Part shown: one piece after another, positions 49,590-61,369 of the stretch
Layout: each line of letters opens with the position of its first letter
Position numbering within the stretch: the stretch's first letter is position 1
Assembly (NCBI GenBank): GCA_030562195.1
Contig: CM060200.1
Span: 28,559,023-28,623,022 of the forward strand
Length of the DNA: 64,000 bases
Reading direction: 5' to 3'
Origin: Nipponacmea schrenckii
Lineage: Eukaryota > Mollusca > Gastropoda > Lottiidae
The notes under the pieces: generated by a model
The model's database searches: none
Told to the model about the DNA's origin: nothing
The model's input: the letters and a program-made list of their open reading frames with translations, nothing else
Position numbers and translations under genes: made by a program

Positions 49590-52500
49590 CGATTTAACGA
49601 TTTAACGATTTAATCTTGGAATCTTCTGCTGATATTTAGGAATGAGTGAACTTTTTCAAAAATTTGGACAGATTGTGAAAATGATTCAGTTCCATATAGC
49701 AGGCAATGTGAGTTTCTCAGTTGAGGTGGTTGAATCTGTAAAATGGATTGGTTTCGTGCATCTGAATGTAAGGGGCAGTGTAGAAGAAAAAGTTCGGTAT
49801 CTTCAAATTGATGGCCACAGTGACATGCAGGACTGTCTGAAATATGTCGAAGAAATTTATGGGCATTGAGATCACTACAGGAAAGGCGCAGACGGCAATG
49901 TAGAATCTGATATTTTCGGCTGCCAAATAAATATGCATTTGGGACATCATTATCTTGAGATTTAAGTAGTGTTTTAAAAGATTTTACTGAGTCGACAGTT
50001 TTGAATTTTTCTGATAGGTTATTCCATTCACGTATTGTTGATGGTAAAAAGGAGTTAAAGAAGAGCTGAAGTTCTGCATTGATATTCTTGAAGTTTGTTA
50101 TTAGATCTAAAGTTGTATGGTTTGGATTCAATTTCGACTAATTCAGATAGATATATAGGAGTTAGATTGTTAATTTTTTTATACAATGTAGTTAGTTTAT
50201 GCCGTCTTCGTCTCTCCTGTAGAGTGATAAAACCAGTTTCCTTGTATATGACGTCATGGCTAGTCCCCCTTACAGCTCCACATATAGTTCTGAGTGCATC
50301 TAATTGTAAATTTTCTAAAGCATCTGTTAGTTCGGCAGTGCACCCATCCCAAATGACATCACAGTAATCAAAATGAGGAAGTATGTATGAGGTATAGATG
50401 GTATGAAGGGATTTTCTATTTAAACGATATTTCATAGATCTCAGACAGTTGACCAGCCTACCAGTTTTCGTTAAAATCTCCTTAATGTGAACATCCCATT
50501 GACAGTTTTTTTTGAAAAGACAGACCTAGATGTTTCTGTGAGATAACTTCTTTAATAGATACATTATTTAGATTAAGAGTTGGCAAAAGTGGAGTTTTCT
50601 TAGTACAAAGTGCAAGTGTTTCAGTTTTCAGTGGATTGAAGGAGACTAGCCAGGTCTTGGCCCAGTTGTTAATTATTTCTAAGTCGTTATTCAAGACAGT
50701 CGCACATGCCACCGGGTCATCAATTCTTATATACAGGCTCGTATCGTCGGCAAAGAGTCGGATATTTGATTTTATATTGTTAACAATGTCGTTTATATAT
50801 ATTAGAAAGAGCAGAGGGCCAAGGACAGAACCCTGCGGAACACCAGCAGGCACAGTTTTGACATCCGAGGAGACCCCTTGTACAACTACACGCTGAGTTC
50901 TACCACTGAGATAATTTTTAAACCAATTAAGTAGGTCTCCTCTGATGCCAGCAGCATCAAGCTTGTGACAGAGTCCGTCGTGCCAGACTCTGTCAAAAGC
51001 TTTGCTGATGTCGCAGAATACTGTCCTTGTGTATTGACCTTGATCAATGGCTTGACAAAAAAAAGTGCGAGAGATCTTTTAGTTGGTATGTTGATGAATC
51101 GCCGTGTAGGAAACCGCTTTGTAAATTAGTAATGATAGTGTTTTTCTTCAGGAAGTTAAAGACATGCTTATAAATACATTTTTCGAAAATCTTACTTATA
51201 ATACTAAGAAGAGAGACTGGTCTATAATTTCCACATTCAGAGGGATCACCCTTTTTCAAGATAGCTGTTACGTTTGCAGATTTCCAAAGAGCGGGTACAT
51301 GTTTTAAAGTAAGTGATAAATTGAAAAGGTTACATAAAGGGATTGCTATTTCGTTTGCCACAGATTTTATTAATTTGCCACTTATTTCGTCAGGTCCAAT
51401 TGCTTTTGATGTGTCTAAATTTTGAAGCATATCCCTGACTTCCTGAGGTGTTAGAATAATGTGGCTGAGAGAGTTCGCATTGTGTTCAAGGAGGGGAAGT
51501 TGTGCGTTGATAGAGGTTAACTATGATTGGTTAATAAAGAAATTGTTCAAACAGTTGGCCTTGTCCGTTGGAGCAAAAGATGGGACACCATTATGAAGTA
51601 AGGGGGATATGTCGTTTTTGGATTGTCCTTGCTTTTTTACATAAGAGTTGATAAGATTCCACCATTCTTTAGAACCAAAATTTTCTTTTTCATTTATTTT
51701 GCTGTCAATTTTCTCAAAATATTCTTTTTTGCATTTACGTATCAGTTTAGTATATTGGTTTCTAATAGTCCTAAAATTTGTCCAATCATTTTCAGAATTC
51801 GATCTGACTGCTTTTCGATGAATCTTATTTTTCTTCCTGCTCATGTATCTAATAGTGTTGTTCATCCAGTGTTTGTCCCTAGGTCGAATTGTCACTTGTT
51901 TATGATCGATGTGATTTGAGGCAATTTTTATCAACTCTTCTGTAAACAGGGCAGTGGATATGTTAATGCTATCCTTGTCAAGTATGGTATCCCACCTTTT
52001 ACACTGTACGTCAGTTCTTAGTCTGTCAATGTTTGTGTCTAAAGATTCATAATTCCAGATTGTACGTTTATATGCTAGACGTTGAGGATTTTTAAGAGTC
52101 AACCGACAATACACAGGGCAATGGTCACCGCAGAAGTTGTCTAAGCATCCAGAATTTGTATTCAATGACGAACAATTTGTAATAATGAGATCAATAAGAG
52201 TTTTTGTATTTTTGGAATGAACAATCCGAGTAGGATCTTTTATTATTTGTTTCATGTCATTAAGGTTTCATGCTGTATGAAGAAAGGTGATATTAGGTTT
52301 GAAAAAATCAATGTTAAAATCGCCAAATATTAAAATATTATCTGAAGCAGCCTTTGTAATTGAATCAAAAATAGAGTTATCCACTATATAATTATCTTCG
52401 GGGGGTCTATAGAAGGTTCCAATTAAAAATTTAGTTTTGTTTATTGAGGCCTCGACCCATATACCCTCTGTATTGTCGGTTTCAAGGTCTTTTCGTCGTT

Positions 52501-53047
52501 TTACTAGTATATTATTGCGAACAAAAAGTGCTACACCACCCCCTACCCTGTCCGTCCTGTCTTTCCTAATTGGTGCAAGAAAACCTTTGATAGAAAGGGT
52601 GTCGGAGGAAATGGTTTTGTCAAGCCATGTTTCAGTTAGAAGAATAAAGTCAAATTTCTCAGAGAATTATGCGGTTATTAGATCTCGCTTCTGTTGTTTT
52701 TTAATACTCCTTACATTCAGGTGCACGAAGGAGATGTTTGAAGGGCCAGGATTGGTTTCAATATCACAAGAAAGTTCCAAGATTAGTTTCGTGACAGCTG
52801 ATTGGAGAAAATAATCCTTAAAAGATATACAGTTACTCTGTTTAATAGGAAAAAAGGTAAAATGTATGTGTATGCTCGGGAGTAAAAATATGCAAACAAA
52901 ATGATCTAAAATATGTACATATTTACAAGTTATAGTGCAATTTTTGACGTCTGATTGACACATTTGGTTTGAGACATGGAGAATTGCGTTATTTTCTAAT
53001 TTGCATTCTATTTTCAAAGAGGGCTTACTGTTAAATGCAAAGCTCAA
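49590..53047 (-). mobile_element. degenerate CR1-like LINE with 2A-like motif
   Basis: Read on the minus strand. 53047-52667: a leader region, then CDIETNPGP, then FVHLNVRSI, the start of an APE-type endonuclease. 52665-51521: LLTETW, GGGVALFVRNN, GTFYRPP, FGDFN and GDHCPV complete the endonuclease, followed by the RT-proximal linker. 51430-50482: reverse transcriptase with SKAIGPDEI, NYRPVSLL, AFDRVWHDGL, GVPQGSVLGPLLFLIYINDI and the catalytic LFADDTSLY. 50435-49610: thumb and a C-terminal zinc knuckle (ACHCGHQFED with a downstream HC). Stops at about 52665 and 52265 and several frame breaks make it inactive. The 3' end is three copies of TTAAATCG (49590-49613), as CR1-type LINEs end in short tandem repeats. 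Confidence 0.88.
52742..52765 (-). other. 2A-like (StopGo) motif in the LINE
   Basis: Encodes DIETNPGP, which fits the D-(V/I)-E-x-N-P-G-P consensus for co-translational separation between Gly and Pro. It lies directly before the endonuclease domain. Such motifs are known at the start of ORF2 in CR1-like elements of sea urchins and molluscs. Confidence 0.75.
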
Positions 53048-53054
53048 GATTTTT

Positions 53055-54662
53055 TGACTAAAATTAGTATTCTATATTTTAATATAATAAAGGTATATTA
53101 CTAAATATATAGAATGTAGGTTTCTGACTATTATAAAGTAACATTTTAATTTACTCTAATTAGTATTCTATATTCTAATATAATAAAAGTATATTACTAA
53201 ATATATAGAATGTAGGTTTCTGACTATTATAAAATATCATTTTAATTTACTCTGATTAGTATTCTATATTCTAATATAATAAAAGTATATTATATAGAAT
53301 GAAGGTTTCTGAATATTGTAAAATATTTTAATTTACTCTGATTAGTATTCTATATTCTAATATAATAAAAGTATATTATAAAGAATGAAAGGTTTCTGAA
53401 TATTGTAAAATATTTTAATTTACTCTGATTAGTATTCTATATTCTAATATAATAAAAGTATATTACTAAATATATAGAAGTAGGTTTCTGACTATTATAA
53501 AATATCATTTTAATTTACTCTGATTCTATATTCTAATATGATAAAAGTATATTACTAAATATATAGAATGTAGATTTCTGACAATTATAAAATATCATTT
53601 TAATTTACTCTGATTAGTATTCTATATTCTAATATAATAAAAGTATATTACTAAATATATAGAATGTAGGTTTCTGACAATTATAAAATATCATTTTAAT
53701 TTACTCTGATTAGTATTCTATATTCTAATATAATAAAAGTTTTATAAATAAATATATAGAATGTAGGTTTCTGATATATTATAAAATAACATTTTAATTT
53801 ATTCTGATTAGTATTCTATATTCTAATATAATAAAAGTATATTACTAGATATATAGAATGTAGGTTTCTGAATATTCTAGAACATCACTTTAATTTACTC
53901 TGATTCTATATTCTTATATGATAAAAGAATATTACTAAATATATAGAATGTAGGTTTCTGAATATTATAAAACATCATTTAATTTCTCTGATTAGTATTC
54001 TATATTCTAATATAATAAAAGTATAGTACTAAATATATAGAATGTAGGTTTCTGAATTTTCATATTAAAATATTTTTAATTTTTAATTTACTCTAAAATT
54101 AAAATATTTCTATATTTTAATATTTTAATTTTTTAAATAGTATATAACTATATATATAGAATGTAGGTTGCTGACTATTCTAGAATATCATTTTAATTTA
54201 CATTGATTCTATATTCTTATATGATAAAAGTATATTACTAAATATATAGAATGTAGGTTGCTGGCTATTCTAGAATATCATTTTAATTTACTCTGATTAG
54301 TATTCTATATTCTAATATAATAAAAGTATATTACTCAATATATAGAATGTAAGTTTCTGAATATTATAAAATATCATTTTAATTTACTCTGATTAGTATT
54401 CTATATTCTAATATAATAAAAGTATATAACTATATATATAGAATGTAAGTTTCTGAATATTATAAAATAACATTTCAATATACTCTGATTCTATATTCTA
54501 ATATAATAAAAGTATATTACTAAATATATAGAATGTAGGTTTCTGACTATTATAAAATATCATTTTAATTTACTCTAATTAGTATTCTATATTGTAATAT
54601 AATAAAAGTATATTACTAAATATACAGAATGTAGGTTTCTGACTATTATAAAGTAACATTTT
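53055..54662. repeat. 96-bp AT-rich satellite, about 17 units
   Basis: The unit carries TTTAATTTACTCTGATTAGT, then ATTCTATATTCTAATATAAT, then AAATATATAGAATGTAGG. ATTCTATAT and ATATAGAAT are inverted, so each unit can form a hairpin. The array starts a few bases from the 5' end of the LINE. Confidence 0.92.
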
Positions 54663-54934
54663 AATTTTCTTGTCTTGTTACCTGCCAACACTTGTCGTTC
54701 AGCGCTCAAAGTAAGTTTAAATAACCAGTTTGCGCAGAAAAAAAATACGAAATTTAAATCTAAAAATAAACATACAATGATACAGGGTAGGCACATTAGT
54801 GAATCAACCATTTGAGCCCTTTTTGTGTCATCAAGAACTATTTTAAAATTAAAAATCATTTGGTGATAGTGTGTGCATCAATCCAACTTCCAAAGTGTCT
54901 GTTAAAAAAAGAATTACAACTGGAAATAACTCAC

Positions 54935-55779
54935 TGCATACATCCAAGCAGTTTCATCGTTACATGAAGTTACTGGTTCATTGGTTGTAACAGAGAAATC
55001 GGTCAAACGTATAAATGGATTAGTTTCCATTTTGTCAAGAGAAGCTATAACTTTGACATTACATTTATAACAAAAAATGTTTCTGCAGACCTTACCATCC
55101 TCTCCGTATACCAAACTGAAATACCTTTTACATAGTCTTCTCAATTTTTTCTTTTTCATTCTGCAATTTGATATTATATCGAGAGATCTGTGAACATCGC
55201 ACAATCGTAATTCATTAAACGTAGGTGGAACATGATAATATTTGCATAAAGGATTCAATCTCACATCAGTACATTCTGATTCTATAGTCCAATGAGTACA
55301 GTCTACAGCCTTGTTCGTTAAGGCACATCCCATGTTTATATACGATACTCCATCGGCACAAGCGACTGGTAAAAACCGAGAGTTACAAAATGACTTGACA
55401 ACCTTAGACTTGAAATAATGATTTCTCATATACATGTAATACCCAAACTGTCTGTATTTACATGTCGTAACCCAATATCTGCAGACGATTTAGGGACAAC
55501 ACAGTTCAGACCAAGATTAATTTGTTTGGTATGTAAATTATTGTCTATCAATAAATCTATACAGCAATCCCCGTATTTCATACAGTCCAAATCACAGTAA
55601 CATTCCACACACAGTGGTTTTACCAACAATGGCTTTTGTTTACGCAATGTACACTCTTGACATTGTCTGAGATGACTCAAATTTGGGTCAGAATCAATTT
55701 GTTTGCCACTACATATTACTAAAGCAAATACTGACGTGACAAATTGTTTAAGAAGCATGTCGTTCCTTACACACTTCAT
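54935..55779 (-). CDS. secreted somatomedin-B-like protein, frame-broken first exon
   Basis: Minus strand. 55779-55426 encodes a signal peptide (better from the second Met at 55758, MLLKQFVTSVFALVICSG) and a somatomedin-B-like core with CYCDLDCMKYGDCC, the family's disulfide knot. The frame then stops, but an overlapping frame (55435-54914) continues with eleven cysteines. One missing base in the CCC run at about 55441-55444 (plus strand) would join them, so this is either a sequencing or polymorphic indel or a pseudogene. GTGAGT immediately after 54935 is a strong splice donor, so the gene probably continues leftward; no further exon was recognised. In molluscs similar ectodomains precede seven-transmembrane receptors, which is a possible identity. 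Confidence 0.6.
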
Positions 55780-56999
55780 TTAACGGATTAATCCGGATTC
55801 AGATTCGAAATCATACAAAATTTCACTGCTGATCTTCATCATTGAAATATTTTTTTGAATTATTCCATTCGATGTTGCCTCTCTCTACTGTTCCGAAGTC
55901 ACAGAACTGTTTCAAGAAGAGTGTAATATGCGCAGTCGTGCACTAAACTAAACTATTAATGGATAGGTCTTTTATATCCTTCAATATCTATACGAATGCA
56001 ACATTTTTTCATATACATGTATTGTATGCCGAACAGTATAAAACAAACATTTAAACCTAAATATCTCGCGTTATAACCGTTCACTAATCGAAAACAGATG
56101 AAAAAAAAGTGCGAATATTTTTTTGTGTTTGTCGCCTCTCGGGGCCCTTCCAACTCTCCATGTGTATGAAAATCAACTCTGTATATTCATTCATATTCAT
56201 GAAGGCATTTATTTAGATGACGTAAAATAAAAACTGTGAATACATAATATAATAACATATAAAATATTTATAAGCATATTTTGATGATGGCTGATGAGTT
56301 GAACACATGCTCACAATGGCGAGTCCCTAATCACTTAAAAGAATAACTAGGCAATAAAGTAATGTTATTATATCTCGCATTTATATTGGTAGCAAATTAA
56401 TCACTCTTACCTTTCAAAAGAAAGATTATTAGAAATTAGTTGTTAAAGATGAATACTTGGTCGTGAAACATCAACCGTTCAATACGATTCCAAGAAATCT
56501 AATTTCAGAAAAAAAAGAATGACACAATACGTGCATACAAATCGAGCAGGAGGGCTATTTATTTTCGTGATGATTATTTTTTCTTAGCACATCTTAAAAT
56601 AGTATAGCATATTTGATTGGACCAAATATTTCTACTTGAAGAAGTTTAGAAAGTGAATGTGCTCAATATAAATTAAACCGTGTGACCAAAAAATTCAACC
56701 ACTCTTCGGAGAACTTCCGGATGACACATGTCCATATAAACATATATCTATTTAATATGATTTGAACAATCCAAGATGAAAACAAAATCCAATTAGCGAT
56801 TCGTATGGTTTTATATTCGATTCGACTCCACATTTTGAACATGATCTACAGCTGGGAACGGAATATTGAATTTCGACTTTTATTTTTTTTATATGTGTGG
56901 TAGGTGAGGAAGTTATACCCCTAGCGACGTATTATTTAAGTTGTTTTCATAATCAGAATGCAATCTTAACCATTTCTTAGGATAATTTGACAAAATATA
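55780..56999. other. intergenic spacer
   Basis: No gene seen. Confidence 0.45.
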
Positions 57000-57099
57000 A
57001 CAGAATAAGCCACGAAATATTGTCCCTAAGGACAATTATTATAATTATTATTATTAAACATTAGTATTTGAAATATTTATAAATAATGGCGACAGTTAA

Positions 57100-57905
57100 G
57101 TTTGAGAAGCAAATCTAAATAGCCTAAATAGGTTTATGGGTTATTGCACTTGACTTAGTAAAAACGCGTCAAATTTGGGTTGTATCCACAATAGAGGCTA
57201 CAGTTTTTATCCGATCTGAATGAAAGTTGGTATGCATGTATATATTGATGATATCTCGGTCAAGTTCAAAAATGGAAATTATCGCATGAACGGTTTTTGA
57301 GTTATTGCCCTTGACTTAGTAAAAACGCGTCAAATTTGGGTTGTATCCACGATAGAGGCTACAGTTTTTATCCGATCTTAATGAAACTTGGTATACACAT
57401 ATATATTAAGGATATCTCGGTCAAGTTCGAAATGGAAATTTTCGCATGAACGGTTTTTGAGTTATTGCCTTAGACCTAGTAAAAACGCGTTAAATATGGG
57501 TTGTATCCACAATGAAAGCTACAGTTTTTATACCATCTTAATGAAACTTGGTATACATGTATATATTGATGATATCTCTGTCAGTTCAAAAATGGAAATT
57601 ATCGAATGAACGGATTTTGAGTTATTGCCCTTGACTTAGTAAAAACGCGTCAAATTTGGGTTGTATCCACGATAGAGGCTACAGTTTTTATCCGATCTTA
57701 ATGAAACTTGGTATACATGACTATATTAATCAGATCTCAGTCAAGTTCGAAAATGGAATTATCGAATGAACTGTTTTTGAATTATTGCCCTTGACTTAGT
57801 AAAAACAAAAAAAAATTGGGTTGTATCCACGATAGAGGCTAATGTTTTTATCCAATCTTAATGAAACTTGGTATGCATGTATGGAAATTATCGAATGAAC
57901 GGATT
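57100..57905 (-). repeat. ~160-bp tandem repeat, five units
   Basis: Units carry GAGTTATTGCCCTTGACTTA, AAAACGCGTCAAATTTGGG and AATGAAACTTGGTATACATG. Reverse-complemented, these are the same motifs as the internal repeats of 37045-38567. The array abuts copy II of that element. Confidence 0.85.
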
Positions 57906-57907
57906 TT

Positions 57908-58831
57908 ATACGCCCACATGAATATGTGAACGTATATTGTCGTCACCCCTGTCCGTCGGTCCGTCGGTCTGTCGGTCTGTCAACATTTGTTGTAGACACT
58001 ATAGAAGCTACAATTTTCTATGGATTTTAATGAAACTTGGTATGAACATTGGTATTGATAAGACGACAGTCAAGTTCGATTTGGGCGATTTTTCAATAAC
58101 CGTTTTTGAGTTATTGCCCCTGCCTCTATATTTGTTGTAGACACAATAGAAGCTACAATTTTCAATGGATTTTAATGAAACTTGGTGTGAGCATTGGAAT
58201 TTGATAAGACAACAGTCGAGTTCGAATTTGGCAATTTTTTTGATGAACAGTTTTTGAGTTATTGCCCTTGACGATGCAATAAATTCCAATTTTCAGAGGA
58301 TTTTCATGAAACTTGGTGTGAGCATTGGAATTGATTAGACCTCAGTCAAGTTTGAATTTGACAGTTTTTCGATGAACTGTTTTGAGTTATTGCCCTTGAC
58401 TTCGTGAAATTGCGTCAAGATTCTATTGTGGTTTCAATAAGAAGCTTTAATTTTCTAAAGATTTTGATGGAACTTGGTGTAAGCATAAGAATAGATAAGA
58501 CATTAGTCAAGTTTGAATTTCCGACTTTTTTAACGAATGGTTTTTGATTTATTGCCCTTGACTTAGTAATATTGCGTCAAAATATGTGTGGGTGCAAAAT
58601 AAGCTACAATTTTTTAATAGATTTGATGAAACTTGGTATGAGTATTGAAATAGATAAGATGGTGGTCAAGTTTTAATTTGACGATTTTCCATGAACAGTT
58701 TTTGAGTTTTTGCCCTTGACTTCAATATCCATTTAGTGATATTTTTGAGTCATTTCTCAATTTTGTTTTTTCAAATTGAATGCTGCCAGTGGGCGTATGT
58801 TACCTTGCCTGGCAAGCTATCTTTCAAATTC
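57908..58831 (-). mobile_element. unclassified element with internal ~160-bp repeats (copy II)
   Basis: In reverse orientation it runs from CTTGCCAGGCAAGGTAACAT (58812-58793) to the CGTATATTGTCGTCACCCC plus TCCGTCGG microsatellite end (about 57930-57980). The outer end, TATACGCCCACATG-AATATG-TGAACGTATA, folds as a hairpin. Its 58610-58831 portion is nearly identical, inverted, to 63191-63425. Confidence 0.72.
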
Positions 58832-58884
58832 TCATATATTTTACAAGCACACGTGGAAGTTTTAACTAGGTCAAATTGTAAACG

Positions 58885-59225
58885 CGATTTTCAGAAAAAA
58901 AATTCAAATTACAAACACGAGAAAGCGACAACGCGAGAAAGCGACAGCGAGAGGAAAATGAAGGTCGAGAACGCCAGAATACGAGAAAAAGCACTCTGTT
59001 ATTAAAATTTACAAAGGCGAGAACGCGAGAACACGAGGGAATTTCTCGCTTTGTCGCCCCCTTTTTCTCGCGTTCTCCCGCTGTTTCCTAGTGTTGTCGC
59101 TTTCTCGCGTTCTAGTCCCTCGCTTTCTCGCGTTTTCGCTTTCTCGCGTTTTCGCTTTCTCGCGTTCTCGCTTTCCCGCGTTCTCGCATTCTCGCTTTCT
59201 TAACTTAGGCGAGAACACGAGAAAT
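58885..59225. repeat. CTCGCGTT/CTCGCTTT low-complexity repeats in both orientations
   Basis: Short CGAGAAAGCG units on the left face TTCTCGCGTTCTCGCTTTC units on the right, forming a long imperfect inverted repeat. A relative is at about 40130-40200. Confidence 0.75.
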
Positions 59226-60150
59226 TGAATGGCCGCAACCGGCTTCCATAGTTATTACCTTTAGATTTGAATTTGTATTGACGAAACTTAGTACGCTTTG
59301 TGAGTTTCTTAAGACAGAATCAATTTGCACCATTTATTCATTATAACTGTTTTATTAAAACTAATCATGAAGGGTACAGGTATACTACACCCGATTTACC
59401 TATTGTTAGCTGTTCCTCGCCGGGAATTGTTAGTGTTTATAAGCGCGAGTAGCAATAACAAAGTCGCCTTTCCGCCTGCAGAGATAAATGTTAGTTGCTA
59501 CCAGCAGGTACCACAGGCTAATACGTTAATAATAATTGACTGCTCATAGCATCTCACAAAGGCTGACAATTATACAGCTACCAGCAGCTAACAAAGGTTA
59601 AACAAATATAGTTAATTTCATTTTTATATTAAAATCCTACATTCCATATTCCTTATTAGAGTTACAAGTACAGAATATCAGTACGCTAATTTCCACCGTA
59701 CCATTGTTTCCGGGATTGTGTAGAACCAGCTAATATTCTAAGGTCACTGGTAGTACCAAACTTCATTACTGGTCAACTGCTTTGATCCCGGTTTTGTTCC
59801 TGGATTTCTGGTAGTAATTTGTTACCTAGTCTATGATAGCACTGTAATACAATGGGGAATATTACTGGTCCACTGGTACCACACCGAATATCCAAATATC
59901 ACTGGTAGTATCTTTATAGTTTTAATGAACCCCTGATAGTACTATACTTGTTCATCCTAGTGTCAAAACTAAACAACAGAATCCCTTTATAATCCAAAAA
60001 GTCAAAAAATCTAAGTACTAATCCATAATTTTGAAACATGCTAAGAAGCATTTTTTTTTAAGTTACTTGGTTCAATGGATATTTTGTCAATATGTTGAAA
60101 TATAGAGATTTTATTATTAAGTCAAGATGTCTATTAATAAATATTTACTC
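59226..60150. other. intergenic spacer
   Basis: No gene seen; 59745-59950 holds diverged units of the 31-bp satellite of 40240-41150 (CACTGGTAGTA). Confidence 0.5.
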
Positions 60151-60153
60151 TTA

Positions 60154-60628
60154 TTAAAGGGATAATAGGCGTTAGAATACACTCGTCCTACGGCTTTTAT
60201 TTGTGTTTCATATTGACTATTAGTTAAATAAGTATGCATCCCACACTTTACCAAATTTTAAAAAGCCACAATAAAAATATATTCGGAATTTTAAAAAAAA
60301 GTGAGCCAGCGACGATTCCATTCAGTTTGAGAATAAAAGCGTCTGGAAAATCAACGCTAAAACATCATTGTGGAATTCAACAGTAGGGGTCAAGGACGCG
60401 TGAAAACTCACATGTTAGAGTTACTTCCCTTTACATTTACACGATTTAAAAATCGCTTGATGGATGGCTCAAGCGTTTTATGATTAACTACTTTATTTTG
60501 GAGATTTATCGGATTTTAGAGGGATTTTGATGTATAGGTAAGTTCACTGATGGGTATATACTGTTATTGTCCAAATTTGAGTGAACTTAAAATTTTATGT
60601 TCGTTCTAACGCCTATTATCCCTTTAAC
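60154..60628. mobile_element. TTAA-flanked MITE, full copy
   Basis: Bounded by TTAA on both sides (60154-60157, 60625-60628) with perfect 20-bp terminal inverted repeats AGGGATAATAGGCGTTAGAA and TTCTAACGCCTATTATCCCT. TTAA target duplication is typical of piggyBac-type elements. 475 bp, non-coding. Confidence 0.85.
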
Positions 60629-61369
60629 CAAGTTTGGGATTTTTATGTCTAACTAATAAGGTAGTATTCCATTAAACTCGACTACTAATATGATCGATAT
60701 ACCAATAGAGCTTATTCTATCAGGTCGAGTCCGTTAACTGTGACTATGATCTACATAATATAGGCTACTATAGCCAGTCCATTGAGGTTTACCTGAGGTA
60801 AAGTAGGTCAGTAAACATAGATATTTTACATTCTTATAAATAATAATCAAGGACCTTTTTTTTTCCAAGAAATTTCGCAATCCTATAGAAATGCTTGGTA
60901 CAAGATGTTTTATAACCACGTATAACCAGTATGTTTTTGTACTTAAATAGATTCATGAAGGTAAGTTGCGCTTTTTTTCTGGTGATATGTACTTAAGAGC
61001 ATGGAAATATAAAGCTTAAGCACTCAGTTGGAACAAAATAAATGTGCCAAATTTGTCAATATTATTTGAAAATAATATAATAATATGTAGTGCTATACCT
61101 GGTTAAAAGCTGAGAGACATATATATATTGATTTGTCTTAAATCAAATAAGAGATTAGTATCATGGTGTCACATATTATGATAACCTATTTTTTATCATA
61201 TGATTTGTCATAATGTTATATTTCTAACTCGGGAAAAATATTTCTATTTAACCTAGGAAAAGGAAGTTTGTGTTACATTTCAGAAGGAATATTATGTTTT
61301 GGTGATAAATGTGATCTGAATACATACTCATTCTAGTGTACCTTATTATCAACAAGAAGTTAATTAGTT
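60629..61369. other. upstream region of the four-TM gene
   Basis: AT-rich; no clear TATA box or element seen. Confidence 0.4.
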
